DNA of 64,000 nucleotides from Streptosporangium becharense (lineage in GTDB: Bacteria; Actinomycetota; Actinomycetes; Streptosporangiales; Streptosporangiaceae), in the NCBI RefSeq assembly GCF_014204985.1, contig NZ_JACHMP010000001.1:7254001-7318000 (forward strand), in the 5' to 3' direction. The notes beneath the pieces were generated by a model. That model was not told where the DNA came from. It searched no databases and saw only the letters and a program-made list of their open reading frames with translations. A program made the translations under genes and the position numbers. The number at the start of each line of letters is the position of its first letter. The first letter of the stretch is position 1. Below, one piece after another: positions 50,729-59,234 of the stretch.

Positions 50729-51979
50729 ATGTTTCCCCGGGCAGGCGTCGTCACGACAGGCGTAATCGTCATCGCTCTGGTCAGCGCCTGCAACGGCGGT
50801 GGTACCGCCGCAGAGCGGGTCTCGCTCGAAGAGCGCACGTCCTCCACGGTGTCCCCAACGGTGTCCCCGGCGGGGTCTCCGGTGGTGTCCCCACCGGGGT
50901 CGCCGACGACGGTTCCCTCAGGGTTCCCGTCGTCGCCGTTCCCGTCCGTGCCGTCCGTGCCGTCCGTGCCGTCCGCCACGTCCACCTGGCGGTCGCCCGC
51001 CCCGACGCCGGTGCCGACGATCCCCCTGGCGACGTCCCTCACCTCGCCCATGGCGACCTCCCGGCCCCTGCCGGTGACCGGTCCGCCGCGCTTCTTCGTC
51101 ACCGCGGGGACTCCGGGCTCCCACCTGCCGAAGGGCTCGAAGGACCCGGACTACTACATCCCGGTGCGGCCCGCCGTGCACGACGCCGCGACCGGGAAGC
51201 TCCTGGCGACCATCCCGCTGCCGCGGGGAGTGCTGTCCGCGTGGCACGTGCTGGCCGCGGCACCCGACAACCGCACCTTCCTACTGTGCGGGTGGACCGG
51301 GCCGGATTCCCCCATGCGGCTCTTCCGGGTCACCCTCGCCGACGACGGCCGGCCGGACGACCCGGTGCTCGTCCCCGGCCTCGGAATCAGGCCGCACGAA
51401 CTCGTGGTCGCCCTCGCGCTGAGCGGGGACGCCACCAGGCTCGCCTACTCGACCTTCGGCTCGGGTGGGGTGAGGGTCTCCGTCGCCGATCTCGCCAACG
51501 GGCAGCGCCGCGACTGGAGCGCGGCAGGGGGCATGAGGGTGAGCGGCCTGTCCTGGTCCCCGGACGGCCGGCGGATCGCGCTGGCGATGAACCGCGGGGG
51601 CATCGGTGTCCTCGACCTGGCGCAACAGGGAACCGACCTGATGGCCGCCACCCGCGTCGTCAAACCGCACGGCGTCCTGCCGCCGCTGGGGTCGGTGGCC
51701 CACACCCCCGACGGCGCCGCCCTGGTCTACTCATCCGGTCATGTGATAGAGCGCATCCCGGTCGGCGGCGGGGAGCCGCAGGTCCTCGCCCGTCCGGAGT
51801 TGCCGCCCGGCGCCTCACTCGACCTGCGCTTCAGCCTCGACGGAACCGGGCGGCACCTGCTCTACGTGCACGGATGGAAGAGCTTCCGGGCCGACCTGTC
51901 CGACGGCTCGACCGCGTCGATGCCGATCGAGGCCGACGGGCACTCCCGCAAGGGCGGCTCCCCGCGCGCCGCCTGGTGA
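50729..51979 (+). CDS. Beta-propeller-like lipoprotein with Pro/Ser/Thr linker
   Basis: 416 residues. The lipoprotein signal ends at lipobox VSAC (Cys21). A linker of about 80 residues (about 38-115) is rich in Pro, Ser, Thr and Val and is encoded by short repeats (VPSVPSVPS, SPTVSPAGSPVVSPPGSP). The rest (about 120-416) carries WD40/TolB-like repeats such as LSWSPDGRRIALAMN, HTPDGAALVYSSG and FSLDGTGRHLLYVHG. It should be displayed outside the membrane, the linker spanning the wall. Ligand unknown. Confidence 0.88.
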   Translation: MFPRAGVVTTGVIVIALVSACNGGGTAAERVSLEERTSSTVSPTVSPAGSPVVSPPGSPTTVPSGFPSSPFPSVPSVPSVPSATSTWRSPAPTPVPTIPLATSLTSPMATSRPLPVTGPPRFFVTAGTPGSHLPKGSKDPDYYIPVRPAVHDAATGKLLATIPLPRGVLSAWHVLAAAPDNRTFLLCGWTGPDSPMRLFRVTLADDGRPDDPVLVPGLGIRPHELVVALALSGDATRLAYSTFGSGGVRVSVADLANGQRRDWSAAGGMRVSGLSWSPDGRRIALAMNRGGIGVLDLAQQGTDLMAATRVVKPHGVLPPLGSVAHTPDGAALVYSSGHVIERIPVGGGEPQVLARPELPPGASLDLRFSLDGTGRHLLYVHGWKSFRADLSDGSTASMPIEADGHSRKGGSPRAAW

Positions 51980-52058
51980 CGACCCGGCGCCCGGGCGGGC
52001 GTGACCGTCACCGGCCGGGACATGCCCGTGCGCCTCGCGCGGGGAGTCCGGCCCGGTG

Positions 52059-52283
52059 TCACCAACCGGCGGTGACGTGGACGTCGTCGAAGGAGGCGGT
52101 GGCGTTGTAGGTAGCCACCGTGATCTTCCCGCCGGTGTGGCCGCCGTCGACGGCGGTCGGTTCCTGAACGCCGTCGACCGCGAACGTGAGGGCGTCGCCG
52201 GCGGGTGAACCCGTCGACGTGAAGGTCCGCCACCGCATCGACCTGCACCCCGAACAGCAGTACGTCTCCCTCGTCCTGGGTCA
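52059..52283 (-). pseudogene. C-terminal remnant of a secreted glycan-active protein
   Basis: The minus strand reads GDALTFAVDGVQEPTAVDGG, then HTGGKITVATYNATASFDDV and a stop at 52059. This is a typical C-terminal beta-sandwich (laminin-G/DUF1080-like) of secreted polysaccharide-acting enzymes. A further piece in another frame (DEGDVLLFGVQVDAVADLHV) lies upstream, so the domain is frameshifted. The rest has been replaced by the oligopeptide transporter operon. Confidence 0.65.
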
Positions 52284-53249
52284 CGGCGAGCCGGTCTCGG
52301 CCGGGACGAAGTGGCAGGCGGCCCGGTGGCGCCGGCCGTCGGCACCGGCGGCCGGGTCGACCTCGACGCAGATCTGCCGCGACTCGTCGACGAGCGGGCC
52401 GACCGGGCAGATCGTGCGGTAGCGGCAGCCCGACGGCGGGTGCAGCGGGTCCGGCGGCTCGCCCTCGGCACCCTGCTCACCGTCGAGGCCGGTGAGCGTG
52501 GCCGCCTCGATCAGCGCGCGTGTGTACGGATGCTGCGGAGCGGCCAGCAGCGTGGCGGTCGGCGCCCGCTCGACGATCCGCCCGAGCTGCATGACCGCGA
52601 TCTCGGTGCAGAGGTAGCGGACGACCGCGAGATCGTGGGAGATCACCAGCAGTCCCAGACCGGTCTCGGTGCGCAGCCGCCGCAACAGGTTGAGCACCGA
52701 GCCCTGCACCGAGACGTCGAGCGCCGCCGTCACCTCGTCGGCGACGATCACGTCCGGACGGGTTGCGAGCGCGCGCGCGAGGGCGACGCGCTGGCGCTGC
52801 CCCCCGGAGAGCGCACCCGGCCTGACCAGCGCGTGGGCGGGGTCGAGTGCGACCTGCTCCAGCAGCCGCGCGACCTCTGCGGCGCGTTCCCGGCGGCCGA
52901 GCCGGCGACCTGCCGCCGCCGCCTCCCCGATGGCCTCGCCGACGGTCATCCGCGGGTTCAACGACGCGCGAGGGTCCTGGAAGACGAGCTGCACACGCCG
53001 CCGCAGCTCCTTCAGGTGGCGTCCGTGAGCCCCGGCGTAGTCGCGACCGTCGAACAGCACCTGGCCGCCGGCGACCGGTGTGAGGCCGACGATCGCCCGC
53101 GCGCAGGTCGACTTGCCGGAGCCCGACTCGCCGACCAGCCCGAGCGCGCCTCCCGGTGGCAGATCGAGCGTGACGCCGTCGACGGCCGTCATCGCCACAT
53201 GGCCGCTGCCGACCCGCACGCGGAGGTCACGCACCGACAGTCCGTTCAC
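52281..53249 (-). CDS. Oligopeptide ABC transporter ATP-binding protein (DppF/OppF type)
   Basis: 322 residues from GTG 53249, overlapping the fused permease-ATPase stop (GTGA). Walker A GLVGESGSGKSTCARAIVG, signature LSGGQRQRVALARAL, Walker B DVIVADEVTAALDV (Glu after the Asp, normal). The C-terminal Opp-type extension carries cysteines of the oligopeptide-ATPase cluster region (CRYRTICPVG...CVEV...ACH). It is one of two ATPases of the importer. Confidence 0.95.
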   Translation of the reverse strand: MNGLSVRDLRVRVGSGHVAMTAVDGVTLDLPPGGALGLVGESGSGKSTCARAIVGLTPVAGGQVLFDGRDYAGAHGRHLKELRRRVQLVFQDPRASLNPRMTVGEAIGEAAAAGRRLGRRERAAEVARLLEQVALDPAHALVRPGALSGGQRQRVALARALATRPDVIVADEVTAALDVSVQGSVLNLLRRLRTETGLGLLVISHDLAVVRYLCTEIAVMQLGRIVERAPTATLLAAPQHPYTRALIEAATLTGLDGEQGAEGEPPDPLHPPSGCRYRTICPVGPLVDESRQICVEVDPAAGADGRRHRAACHFVPAETGSP

Positions 53250-55150
53250 CGCTTCATCTCCTGTTCCGGCACCGGCAACGCGGTGCCCTGTGGATGCCAG
53301 CAAGCGACGCGCCGTCCCTCGCCCAGCGTCTCCAGCAGCGGCAGCCGCTCACGGCAGCGGTCGCTCGCATGCGCGCAGCGGGGTGCGAACGGACAGCCGT
53401 CGGGGACGGCGTCAAGCGCCGGCTGGCGTCCGGGGATCGTCGCCAGCGGGCGGTCCAGGTCGGCGTCGAGCGTCGGCGTCGCCGCCAGCAGTGCCCTGGT
53501 GTAGGGGTGCGCCGCGTCCGCGTGCATGCGGTCGGCGGCGAGCTCCTCGACGACGCGGCCCGCGTACATCACGAGCACGCGCTCGCAGAAGGCCGAGATC
53601 ACCGAGATGTCGTGCGAGATCAGGACCACGGCTGTGCCGTGTTCGGCGTTGACGCGACGCAGCACGCGCAGCACCTGACGCTGGACGGTGACATCGAGCG
53701 CCGTCGTCGGCTCGTCGGCGACGATCAGGCTCGGGTGTGTCGTCAGGCCCATCGCGATCGTGACGCGCTGCCGCATTCCGCCGGACAGCTCGTGCGGGTG
53801 CTGCCTCATCCGCCGGGCGGCGCCGGGGATCCGCAGCTCGCGCAGCTGCTCGACGGCGCGCACGCGCGCCTGCTCGCGCGTCACCCCCAGGTGCACCTCC
53901 GCCGCCTCGCCCACCTGCCGTTCGATGCGCAGGACCGGGTTGAGCGAGCTGAGCGGGTCCTGGAAGACCATGGCCAGCGACGTCACCAGCAGCCGTCGCC
54001 GTTCGCGCTCGGGCATCTCGCGCAGGTCCCGTCCGTGAAGCGCCAACCTTTCGGCCTGTACGGTCCCCGGCGGTTCGATGAGATCGGCGATCGCGAGCGC
54101 CGTGAGGCTCTTGCCCGATCCCGACTCGCCGACGATCCCGACGCGCTCGCCGGCGCCGACGGAGAAGCTGACGTCGCGGACGGGCGTGAGCGTGCCGCCG
54201 TCCCGCTCGAAGGCGACCGAGAGACCGTCGACCTGGAGGACGGTGTCGGAACCGGCCGCGGACGGGCTGCTCGCAGGGACGGCGGAGGAGACGGCCGCCG
54301 GGCGGGGACGACCGCGCCGGGACCTGCGGGCCGGTCGGACCGTCTCGCCCGCCAGCGCGCCGGCGAACGCGTCGCCGGTGACGTTGAAGGCGATGCCGGC
54401 GATGATGATCGCGATTCCGGGCCCGAGCGCCGCCGCCGGCGTCACGTAGATGCGATCCAGGCCGGCGTTGAGCAGCGCACCCCAGTCGTACTGCGGCTCC
54501 TGCACGCCGAGGCCGAGGAAGCTCAGCGCCGACAGCGCCAGCAACGCCCCGCCGATCGTCATCGCCACCTGCAGCACCAGCGCGGGCGCGATGTTGGGCA
54601 GGACGTGGCGGGCCATCAGCCGCGGCAGCGAGATCCCCGTCATGCGGGCGGCGGCGACGTACTCGGAGCCGGCGACCTGCGCCGCGAGCGTCTGCGTCAG
54701 GCGCGCGAAGGCGGGGGCGATCGCGACCGCCAGCCCTACTACCGCGCCTGTCGCGCCGACGCCGACGATCGTCGCGACCAGCAACGCCAGCAGCAGCCCG
54801 GGCAACGCCAGCAGCAGGCCGATCGCGCTGCCGGCGAGCTTGCCCAGATGTGAGCCGAGCATGGTGGGCAGGAGCCCCAGCAGCAGCCCGAGCCCGCAGC
54901 CGAGCCCGGCCGTCAGCAGCGCGAGCACGAGGGAAAGGCGGGTCGCGACCAGCACACGCGCGAGCATGTCGCGGCCGAGGTCGTCGGTCCCGAACGGGTG
55001 CTCCCACGACGCCCCTTCGCCGAGCGCCTCCAGGTCGACCGCTTCCGCGCGGTCGCCCCAGACGGTCGGCCCCACGAGCGCGAGCACCAGCAGCAGCCCG
55101 AAGACGGCGAGCACCGCCACGTGGGTCGGCGAGAGCCGCATGCGTCCCAT
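53246..55150 (-). CDS. DppC-DppD fusion: oligopeptide ABC permease fused to ATPase
   Basis: 634 residues in one frame. Residues 1-270 are a DppC-type permease (EHPFGTDDLGRDMLARVL; EAA-like EYVAAARMTGISLPRLMARH). A basic, Ala/Pro/Ser-rich linker (about 270-305, RPARRSRRGRPRPAA) joins a DppD-type ATPase (305-634; GIVGESGSGKSLTALAI, LSGGMRQRVTIAMGL, LIVADEPTTALDV, C-terminal CPFAPRCAHASDRC). These are separate genes in classical Dpp/Opp operons, but such fusions are known in some lineages. It spans the membrane and carries its own motor. Confidence 0.95.
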   Translation of the reverse strand: MGRMRLSPTHVAVLAVFGLLLVLALVGPTVWGDRAEAVDLEALGEGASWEHPFGTDDLGRDMLARVLVATRLSLVLALLTAGLGCGLGLLLGLLPTMLGSHLGKLAGSAIGLLLALPGLLLALLVATIVGVGATGAVVGLAVAIAPAFARLTQTLAAQVAGSEYVAAARMTGISLPRLMARHVLPNIAPALVLQVAMTIGGALLALSALSFLGLGVQEPQYDWGALLNAGLDRIYVTPAAALGPGIAIIIAGIAFNVTGDAFAGALAGETVRPARRSRRGRPRPAAVSSAVPASSPSAAGSDTVLQVDGLSVAFERDGGTLTPVRDVSFSVGAGERVGIVGESGSGKSLTALAIADLIEPPGTVQAERLALHGRDLREMPERERRRLLVTSLAMVFQDPLSSLNPVLRIERQVGEAAEVHLGVTREQARVRAVEQLRELRIPGAARRMRQHPHELSGGMRQRVTIAMGLTTHPSLIVADEPTTALDVTVQRQVLRVLRRVNAEHGTAVVLISHDISVISAFCERVLVMYAGRVVEELAADRMHADAAHPYTRALLAATPTLDADLDRPLATIPGRQPALDAVPDGCPFAPRCAHASDRCRERLPLLETLGEGRRVACWHPQGTALPVPEQEMKR

Positions 55151-55151
55151 C

Positions 55152-56102
55152 TCAGCTCTCCCTGATCAGCGAGCGCGGGTCCAACCGTGCCAGCAGCATG
55201 TCGACGACGAAGTTGACGAGCAGCACGATCGTGCCGAGCAGCAGCGCGACCGCCTGCACCAGCGGGTAGTTCTTCTGCGGGATCGCCTCGACGATCGCGG
55301 TGCCCAGCCCCGGCCAGGAGAAGATGTTCTCGACGATCACCGTGCCCGCGACGAGGCCGGCGAGCAGCATGCCCCCGACGGTCAGCGTCGCGGTCAGCGT
55401 GTTGGGAAGCGCATGGCGCACGTACAGCAGCCGCCGCGGCAGCCGTTTGCTGCGGGCGACGCGCATGTACTCCTGGTCGAGCACCTTCAGCGTCTCGACC
55501 CGTGTGATCCGGGCGAGAACCGCGATCGGCACCGCGCTGATGGCCACCAGCGGCAGCACGTACGCCGTCCAGTCGCTTGAGCCGGTGACCGGCAGCCAGT
55601 CGAGCGTGACGGCGAACAGCGCGACGAGCGCGGTCGCCATCAGGTACTCCGGCACCGACACGACGAATCCCGTCGTCAGCGAGAACGACTTCTCGATGCC
55701 CGGCCGGCGTCCGCCGCGTGTCAGCACGGCGATCGCCATCCCGAGCGGTACGGCGACCAGCAGCGTCACGACGAAGGCGACCAGCGCGAGCCGCAGCGTC
55801 ATCGGGAAACGGTCGGCGATCACCTCAGCGACGGGCTGGCCGCTGGTGAACGAGCGGCCGAAGTCACCCCTCACAAGCCCTTCGACGTAGTACCGGTACT
55901 GCTGCAGCACCGGTTCGTCGAGGTGCAGCGCGGCGCGGCGCTCCTGCACGAGCGAGGCCGGCGCGGTCGGGCCGAGTGAGGCGCGCACCGGGTCGCCGGG
56001 AACGAGCTGGGTGATCAGGAACGTGATGGTCACCAGCGCCGCGAGCGAGACGGCGAAGGCGGCGGTACGGCGCAGCGCGAAGCGAAGCCAAGGATGCCGC
56101 AT
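55152..56102 (-). CDS. Oligopeptide ABC transporter permease (DppB type)
   Basis: 316 residues from ATG 56102, one base after the upstream stop; an in-frame ATG at 56114 is possible. About six membrane helices. DppB features are the N-terminal LVTITFLITQLVPGDPVRAS, an EAA loop LDQEYMRVARSKRLPRRLLY, and the terminal FVVDMLLARLDPRSLIRES. It pairs with the permease half of the fusion to form the import channel. Confidence 0.95.
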   Translation of the reverse strand: MRHPWLRFALRRTAAFAVSLAALVTITFLITQLVPGDPVRASLGPTAPASLVQERRAALHLDEPVLQQYRYYVEGLVRGDFGRSFTSGQPVAEVIADRFPMTLRLALVAFVVTLLVAVPLGMAIAVLTRGGRRPGIEKSFSLTTGFVVSVPEYLMATALVALFAVTLDWLPVTGSSDWTAYVLPLVAISAVPIAVLARITRVETLKVLDQEYMRVARSKRLPRRLLYVRHALPNTLTATLTVGGMLLAGLVAGTVIVENIFSWPGLGTAIVEAIPQKNYPLVQAVALLLGTIVLLVNFVVDMLLARLDPRSLIRES

Positions 56103-56103
56103 G

Positions 56104-58248
56104 TCAGTCCACATCCAGTGCCGCGGTCGCGGTCAGCTCGGCCTCGAGCGTCCGCGGCGGCGCGTCCGCAGGCGCGAGCGCGCGCAGCTCGCCGCCGGCG
56201 AACACGTGCGCCTGGTCGGCGGAGTGTGCGCCGCTCTCCCGCCGGTCGGGACTGATCGCCGACCACGAGCGGACGCCGTCGGGGCCGAGCCTCGTCAGCC
56301 GTAGCGACGGGCCGCCGAAGTAGGCCCGAGCGCGGCCGCTGCCGGGGTCGATGTCGGAGTACATCGCGACGCGCAGCGGCGCGACCAGCGGCAGGTCCTG
56401 TCCGGCGACGGGCCGGTGCGCGAGGAAGGCGGCGCCGCCGCCAGCCGCCTCACCGAAGCGCAGCACCTCCCCGAGCGCGGTGCCCAACCCGTGCGGCGTG
56501 CCGCGCATCCGCTCGGCCGCCGCGGCGAGCGCGCGGCGCAGCAACTCCTCCCGCGCCGGTGTGAGCGCCTCGCCGGCGAGGACGGCGGCCGTCAGCGCTG
56601 CTCCCTCTCCCGGCTCGGCCTGCAGCTCGCGCACCAGTTCGCGCCAGAGCAGCCACCCCAGCGCTCCCGGCGAGGCCGCGTGAGCGCGGCCGTCGAACGC
56701 CAGCAGCAACCGGGCGAAGGGGCGGTCGGCGACGTCGGGCGGGGTCGTGCGCAGCGCCTGCGAGAGTGCCCGCTGCCATGCGGCCGTCTCCGGCCAGAGG
56801 TCGTCGAGCGCGATCGCGACGGCGTCCGCGAGGCGCGCGTCGAAGGTGTTCGCCAGCAGTTCGACGGCGCGGTCACCGCGAGTGTTGGAGCGGCCGGGGC
56901 GGTCGTTGACGAGCACCGGAGGGTAGGCGGTGAGGTCGATCGCGGGGCGGGGGTGCGGGCCCGTCAGCGTGTCGGGGGCGGTGTTGCAGCTCTGCAGGAA
57001 GCCGGTCTCCGAGCCACGGTGCTGGACCAGTTCCTCGAGCGTGTGCCGTCCCTGCCAGGCGCTGGCGGCGTCGCCCGCGTCCAGCGGCACGCCGCGGTCG
57101 AGGTGCGCGGACCGCCGTGGCGCGTGGCCGGCGCGCACGTACCAGGCGTCACCGTGGACGTCGGCGGCGACGACGTTCTGCGGCAGGAACACGCACGGCT
57201 CGAACGCCGCCTTCAGCTCGTCGATGTCGCGTGCCCGGTACATCGCCAGGAGTTGCTCGTCGAGCCGCCAGAGGTGTTCGGCGTAGGTGGTGCTGACGGC
57301 GTAGGCACAGCCGTCCGCGCGCGCGATCACCGGCGTGCGGGTGCCGTTCAGCTCGACCGTCTCGACGACGAGTTCGAGCGGCTCGGCCCGTCCCGCCACC
57401 GTGATCCACTCGCTGCGCCGGTCGATCCGCCGCAGCTCGCCGTCGCAGCGCCACGCCAGCTCGTCGTGGGGCTCGACGCGGATCCGGTAGGCGTCCGAGA
57501 CGGCCGGTCCGCCGGTCGTCAGCCCCCACGCGCAGTGCGCGCCGTGGCCGATGAGCGGCAGCAGGGTGCCGGCCGAGACGACCCCGGTGATCGACAGCTC
57601 GTCGGCGCGCGCGACGACCTCGTGGCCGGCGAACCCTCCGCGCGGCATGGCCGCCGCGATCCACGCCGGAGGGGGCACGAACTCCTCGAACAATCCGCCG
57701 AGCGGCAGGTGAGGGTCGCTCAGCAGATAGGTCACGCCGTCGGCGGTCCGCTGCGGGAGCAACGCCCAGGCGTTGGAACCGCGCTCCACCACGGGGGCGG
57801 ACCCGATGCCGGCCGCGGCGAGAACGGCGCGGCCGTCCGCCGTCACCCAGTACTGCACGAGCGCCCGCATCGCGGCGATCGGGAGCGCCGGCTCCAACGG
57901 CGGCGCCCACGCCGGAACCTCGCCGGGATGGTCCCGCAGATAGCGGTCGATGCCGGCGACGAAGGCGGCGTAGCGTGCCCGCATGGCCGGTGAGGCGCGC
58001 GCGTAGTCGGCACGCGCCTGCGCGAGATAGCCCCAGCGGAGTGCCTCGGCGTCGCGCTCCAGCGCCGCCTCGCCGAGCACGCTCGACAGCTCGCCGCGCA
58101 CCAGCTTGTACTGGCCGAGCAGCTCGTGCAGCAGGTCGGAGGCCTGTGCGTACCCGAGCCCGAAGAAGAGGTCGCGCTCCTCCGCCGCGCTGACGTACGC
58201 GACGCCCCACTCGTCGCGCTCCACGCGTACTGTGCCCTGGGAACTCAT
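56104..58248 (-). CDS. Penicillin acylase family N-terminal-nucleophile hydrolase, without signal peptide
   Basis: 714 residues. The alpha domain starts VERDEWGVAYVSAAEERDLF and GLGYAQASDLLHELLGQYKL. The nucleophile Ser after the spacer is in VERGSNAWALLPQRT (about residue 160), and the beta chain follows with HLPL and GGPAVSDAYRIR blocks. Family members cleave penicillins, acyl-homoserine lactones or cyclic-peptide amides and are normally exported. Here no signal peptide is visible, so it may act in the cytoplasm on imported acyl-amides. It is tightly packed between transporter and alpha/beta-hydrolase genes. Confidence 0.93.
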   Translation of the reverse strand: MSSQGTVRVERDEWGVAYVSAAEERDLFFGLGYAQASDLLHELLGQYKLVRGELSSVLGEAALERDAEALRWGYLAQARADYARASPAMRARYAAFVAGIDRYLRDHPGEVPAWAPPLEPALPIAAMRALVQYWVTADGRAVLAAAGIGSAPVVERGSNAWALLPQRTADGVTYLLSDPHLPLGGLFEEFVPPPAWIAAAMPRGGFAGHEVVARADELSITGVVSAGTLLPLIGHGAHCAWGLTTGGPAVSDAYRIRVEPHDELAWRCDGELRRIDRRSEWITVAGRAEPLELVVETVELNGTRTPVIARADGCAYAVSTTYAEHLWRLDEQLLAMYRARDIDELKAAFEPCVFLPQNVVAADVHGDAWYVRAGHAPRRSAHLDRGVPLDAGDAASAWQGRHTLEELVQHRGSETGFLQSCNTAPDTLTGPHPRPAIDLTAYPPVLVNDRPGRSNTRGDRAVELLANTFDARLADAVAIALDDLWPETAAWQRALSQALRTTPPDVADRPFARLLLAFDGRAHAASPGALGWLLWRELVRELQAEPGEGAALTAAVLAGEALTPAREELLRRALAAAAERMRGTPHGLGTALGEVLRFGEAAGGGAAFLAHRPVAGQDLPLVAPLRVAMYSDIDPGSGRARAYFGGPSLRLTRLGPDGVRSWSAISPDRRESGAHSADQAHVFAGGELRALAPADAPPRTLEAELTATAALDVD

Positions 58249-59231
58249 GTGATCTCCTCGAGAATGTCGACAGCCGCCTCGACGATCGCGCCGGGCGCGT
58301 CGAGGTGGACCATGTGCGAGGCGCCGTCCGCGACGACGAGCCGGCCGCGCGGCGCGGCCGACGCCAGCTCGGCGTGCAGCTCCCGCATCACCGGTGGCGC
58401 GGTGCCGGCGGTGAGGACGACAAGCGGCCCCGGCGGGGGCTCGCCGGTGCCGGCGAGCACGGCGAGCTGCTCACAGGAGCGCGGCAGTGCGGCGACCTCG
58501 TCGGCGAAGGCCCGCACCGACGCGACGCGGCCGTAGCCGGCGGCGCTCAGCTCGACGGCGCGCAGCGCCGCCGGCGTTAGCGGCCCGGCCAGCTCCGCGC
58601 GCGTCAGCGTCGCGCGCAGCCGCCCGAGCGGCACGCCCAGCCCGAGCGGGGCCAGCGCGGCCGCGACGGCGGCGCCGTGTCGCACCACCCGCTCCGCGAC
58701 CTTCGTCGCGGGCGTCAGCGCCTCCCGCATCCGCTCGTGGGCCGGGTCGACGAGCACCATGCCCGCGACCGCGGACGGATCGGCGGCCGCGAACGCCCGC
58801 ACGTGCAGGCCGCCGAACGAGTGACCGACGAGCACGTACGGCGGCGGCACGTCGAGCGCGTGCAGCAGTGCGCGCAACCGTGCCGCCGTCGCGGTCGAGC
58901 GGCGGTCGCAGCGGGCGCCGGGGCTCCAGCCGAAGCCGGGCCGGTCGTAGCGCACGACCGTCGCGCGACCGCGCAAGCCGTCGGCGACCTCCTCCCACTC
59001 CAGCTGCGACCCGCCGAGGCCGCACTCGATCACGATCGCCGGCCCGCGTCCCTCGGTGAGCGTGTGCAGCGCGACGCCGTCGGCCTCGACGATTCGGCCC
59101 GGAGCCGGGTGCCGCCGGCGGGCCGTCGCCTCGTACCGCCGCTGCGCGACGACACCGACACCGGCGCCGACACCGGCCACGGCGGTGGCCAGCGCCGCGA
59201 CGGTCCATCCAGTGGCGGGAAAGCGCGTCAC
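58245..59231 (-). CDS. Membrane-anchored alpha/beta hydrolase
   Basis: 328 residues. An N-terminal hydrophobic helix (WTVAALATAVAGVGAGVGVV) precedes an alpha/beta-hydrolase domain with nucleophile elbow GHSFGG (YVLVGHSFGGLHVRA), the oxyanion region ECGLGGSQLEWE, an acidic residue in the FGWSP...VLVDPAHE region and the terminal ASHMVHLDAP His. It overlaps the acylase start (ATGA), so the two hydrolases are co-translated and may act in sequence on the same imported compound. Confidence 0.92.
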   Translation of the reverse strand: MTRFPATGWTVAALATAVAGVGAGVGVVAQRRYEATARRRHPAPGRIVEADGVALHTLTEGRGPAIVIECGLGGSQLEWEEVADGLRGRATVVRYDRPGFGWSPGARCDRRSTATAARLRALLHALDVPPPYVLVGHSFGGLHVRAFAAADPSAVAGMVLVDPAHERMREALTPATKVAERVVRHGAAVAAALAPLGLGVPLGRLRATLTRAELAGPLTPAALRAVELSAAGYGRVASVRAFADEVAALPRSCEQLAVLAGTGEPPPGPLVVLTAGTAPPVMRELHAELASAAPRGRLVVADGASHMVHLDAPGAIVEAAVDILEEIT

Positions 59232-59234
59232 AGC

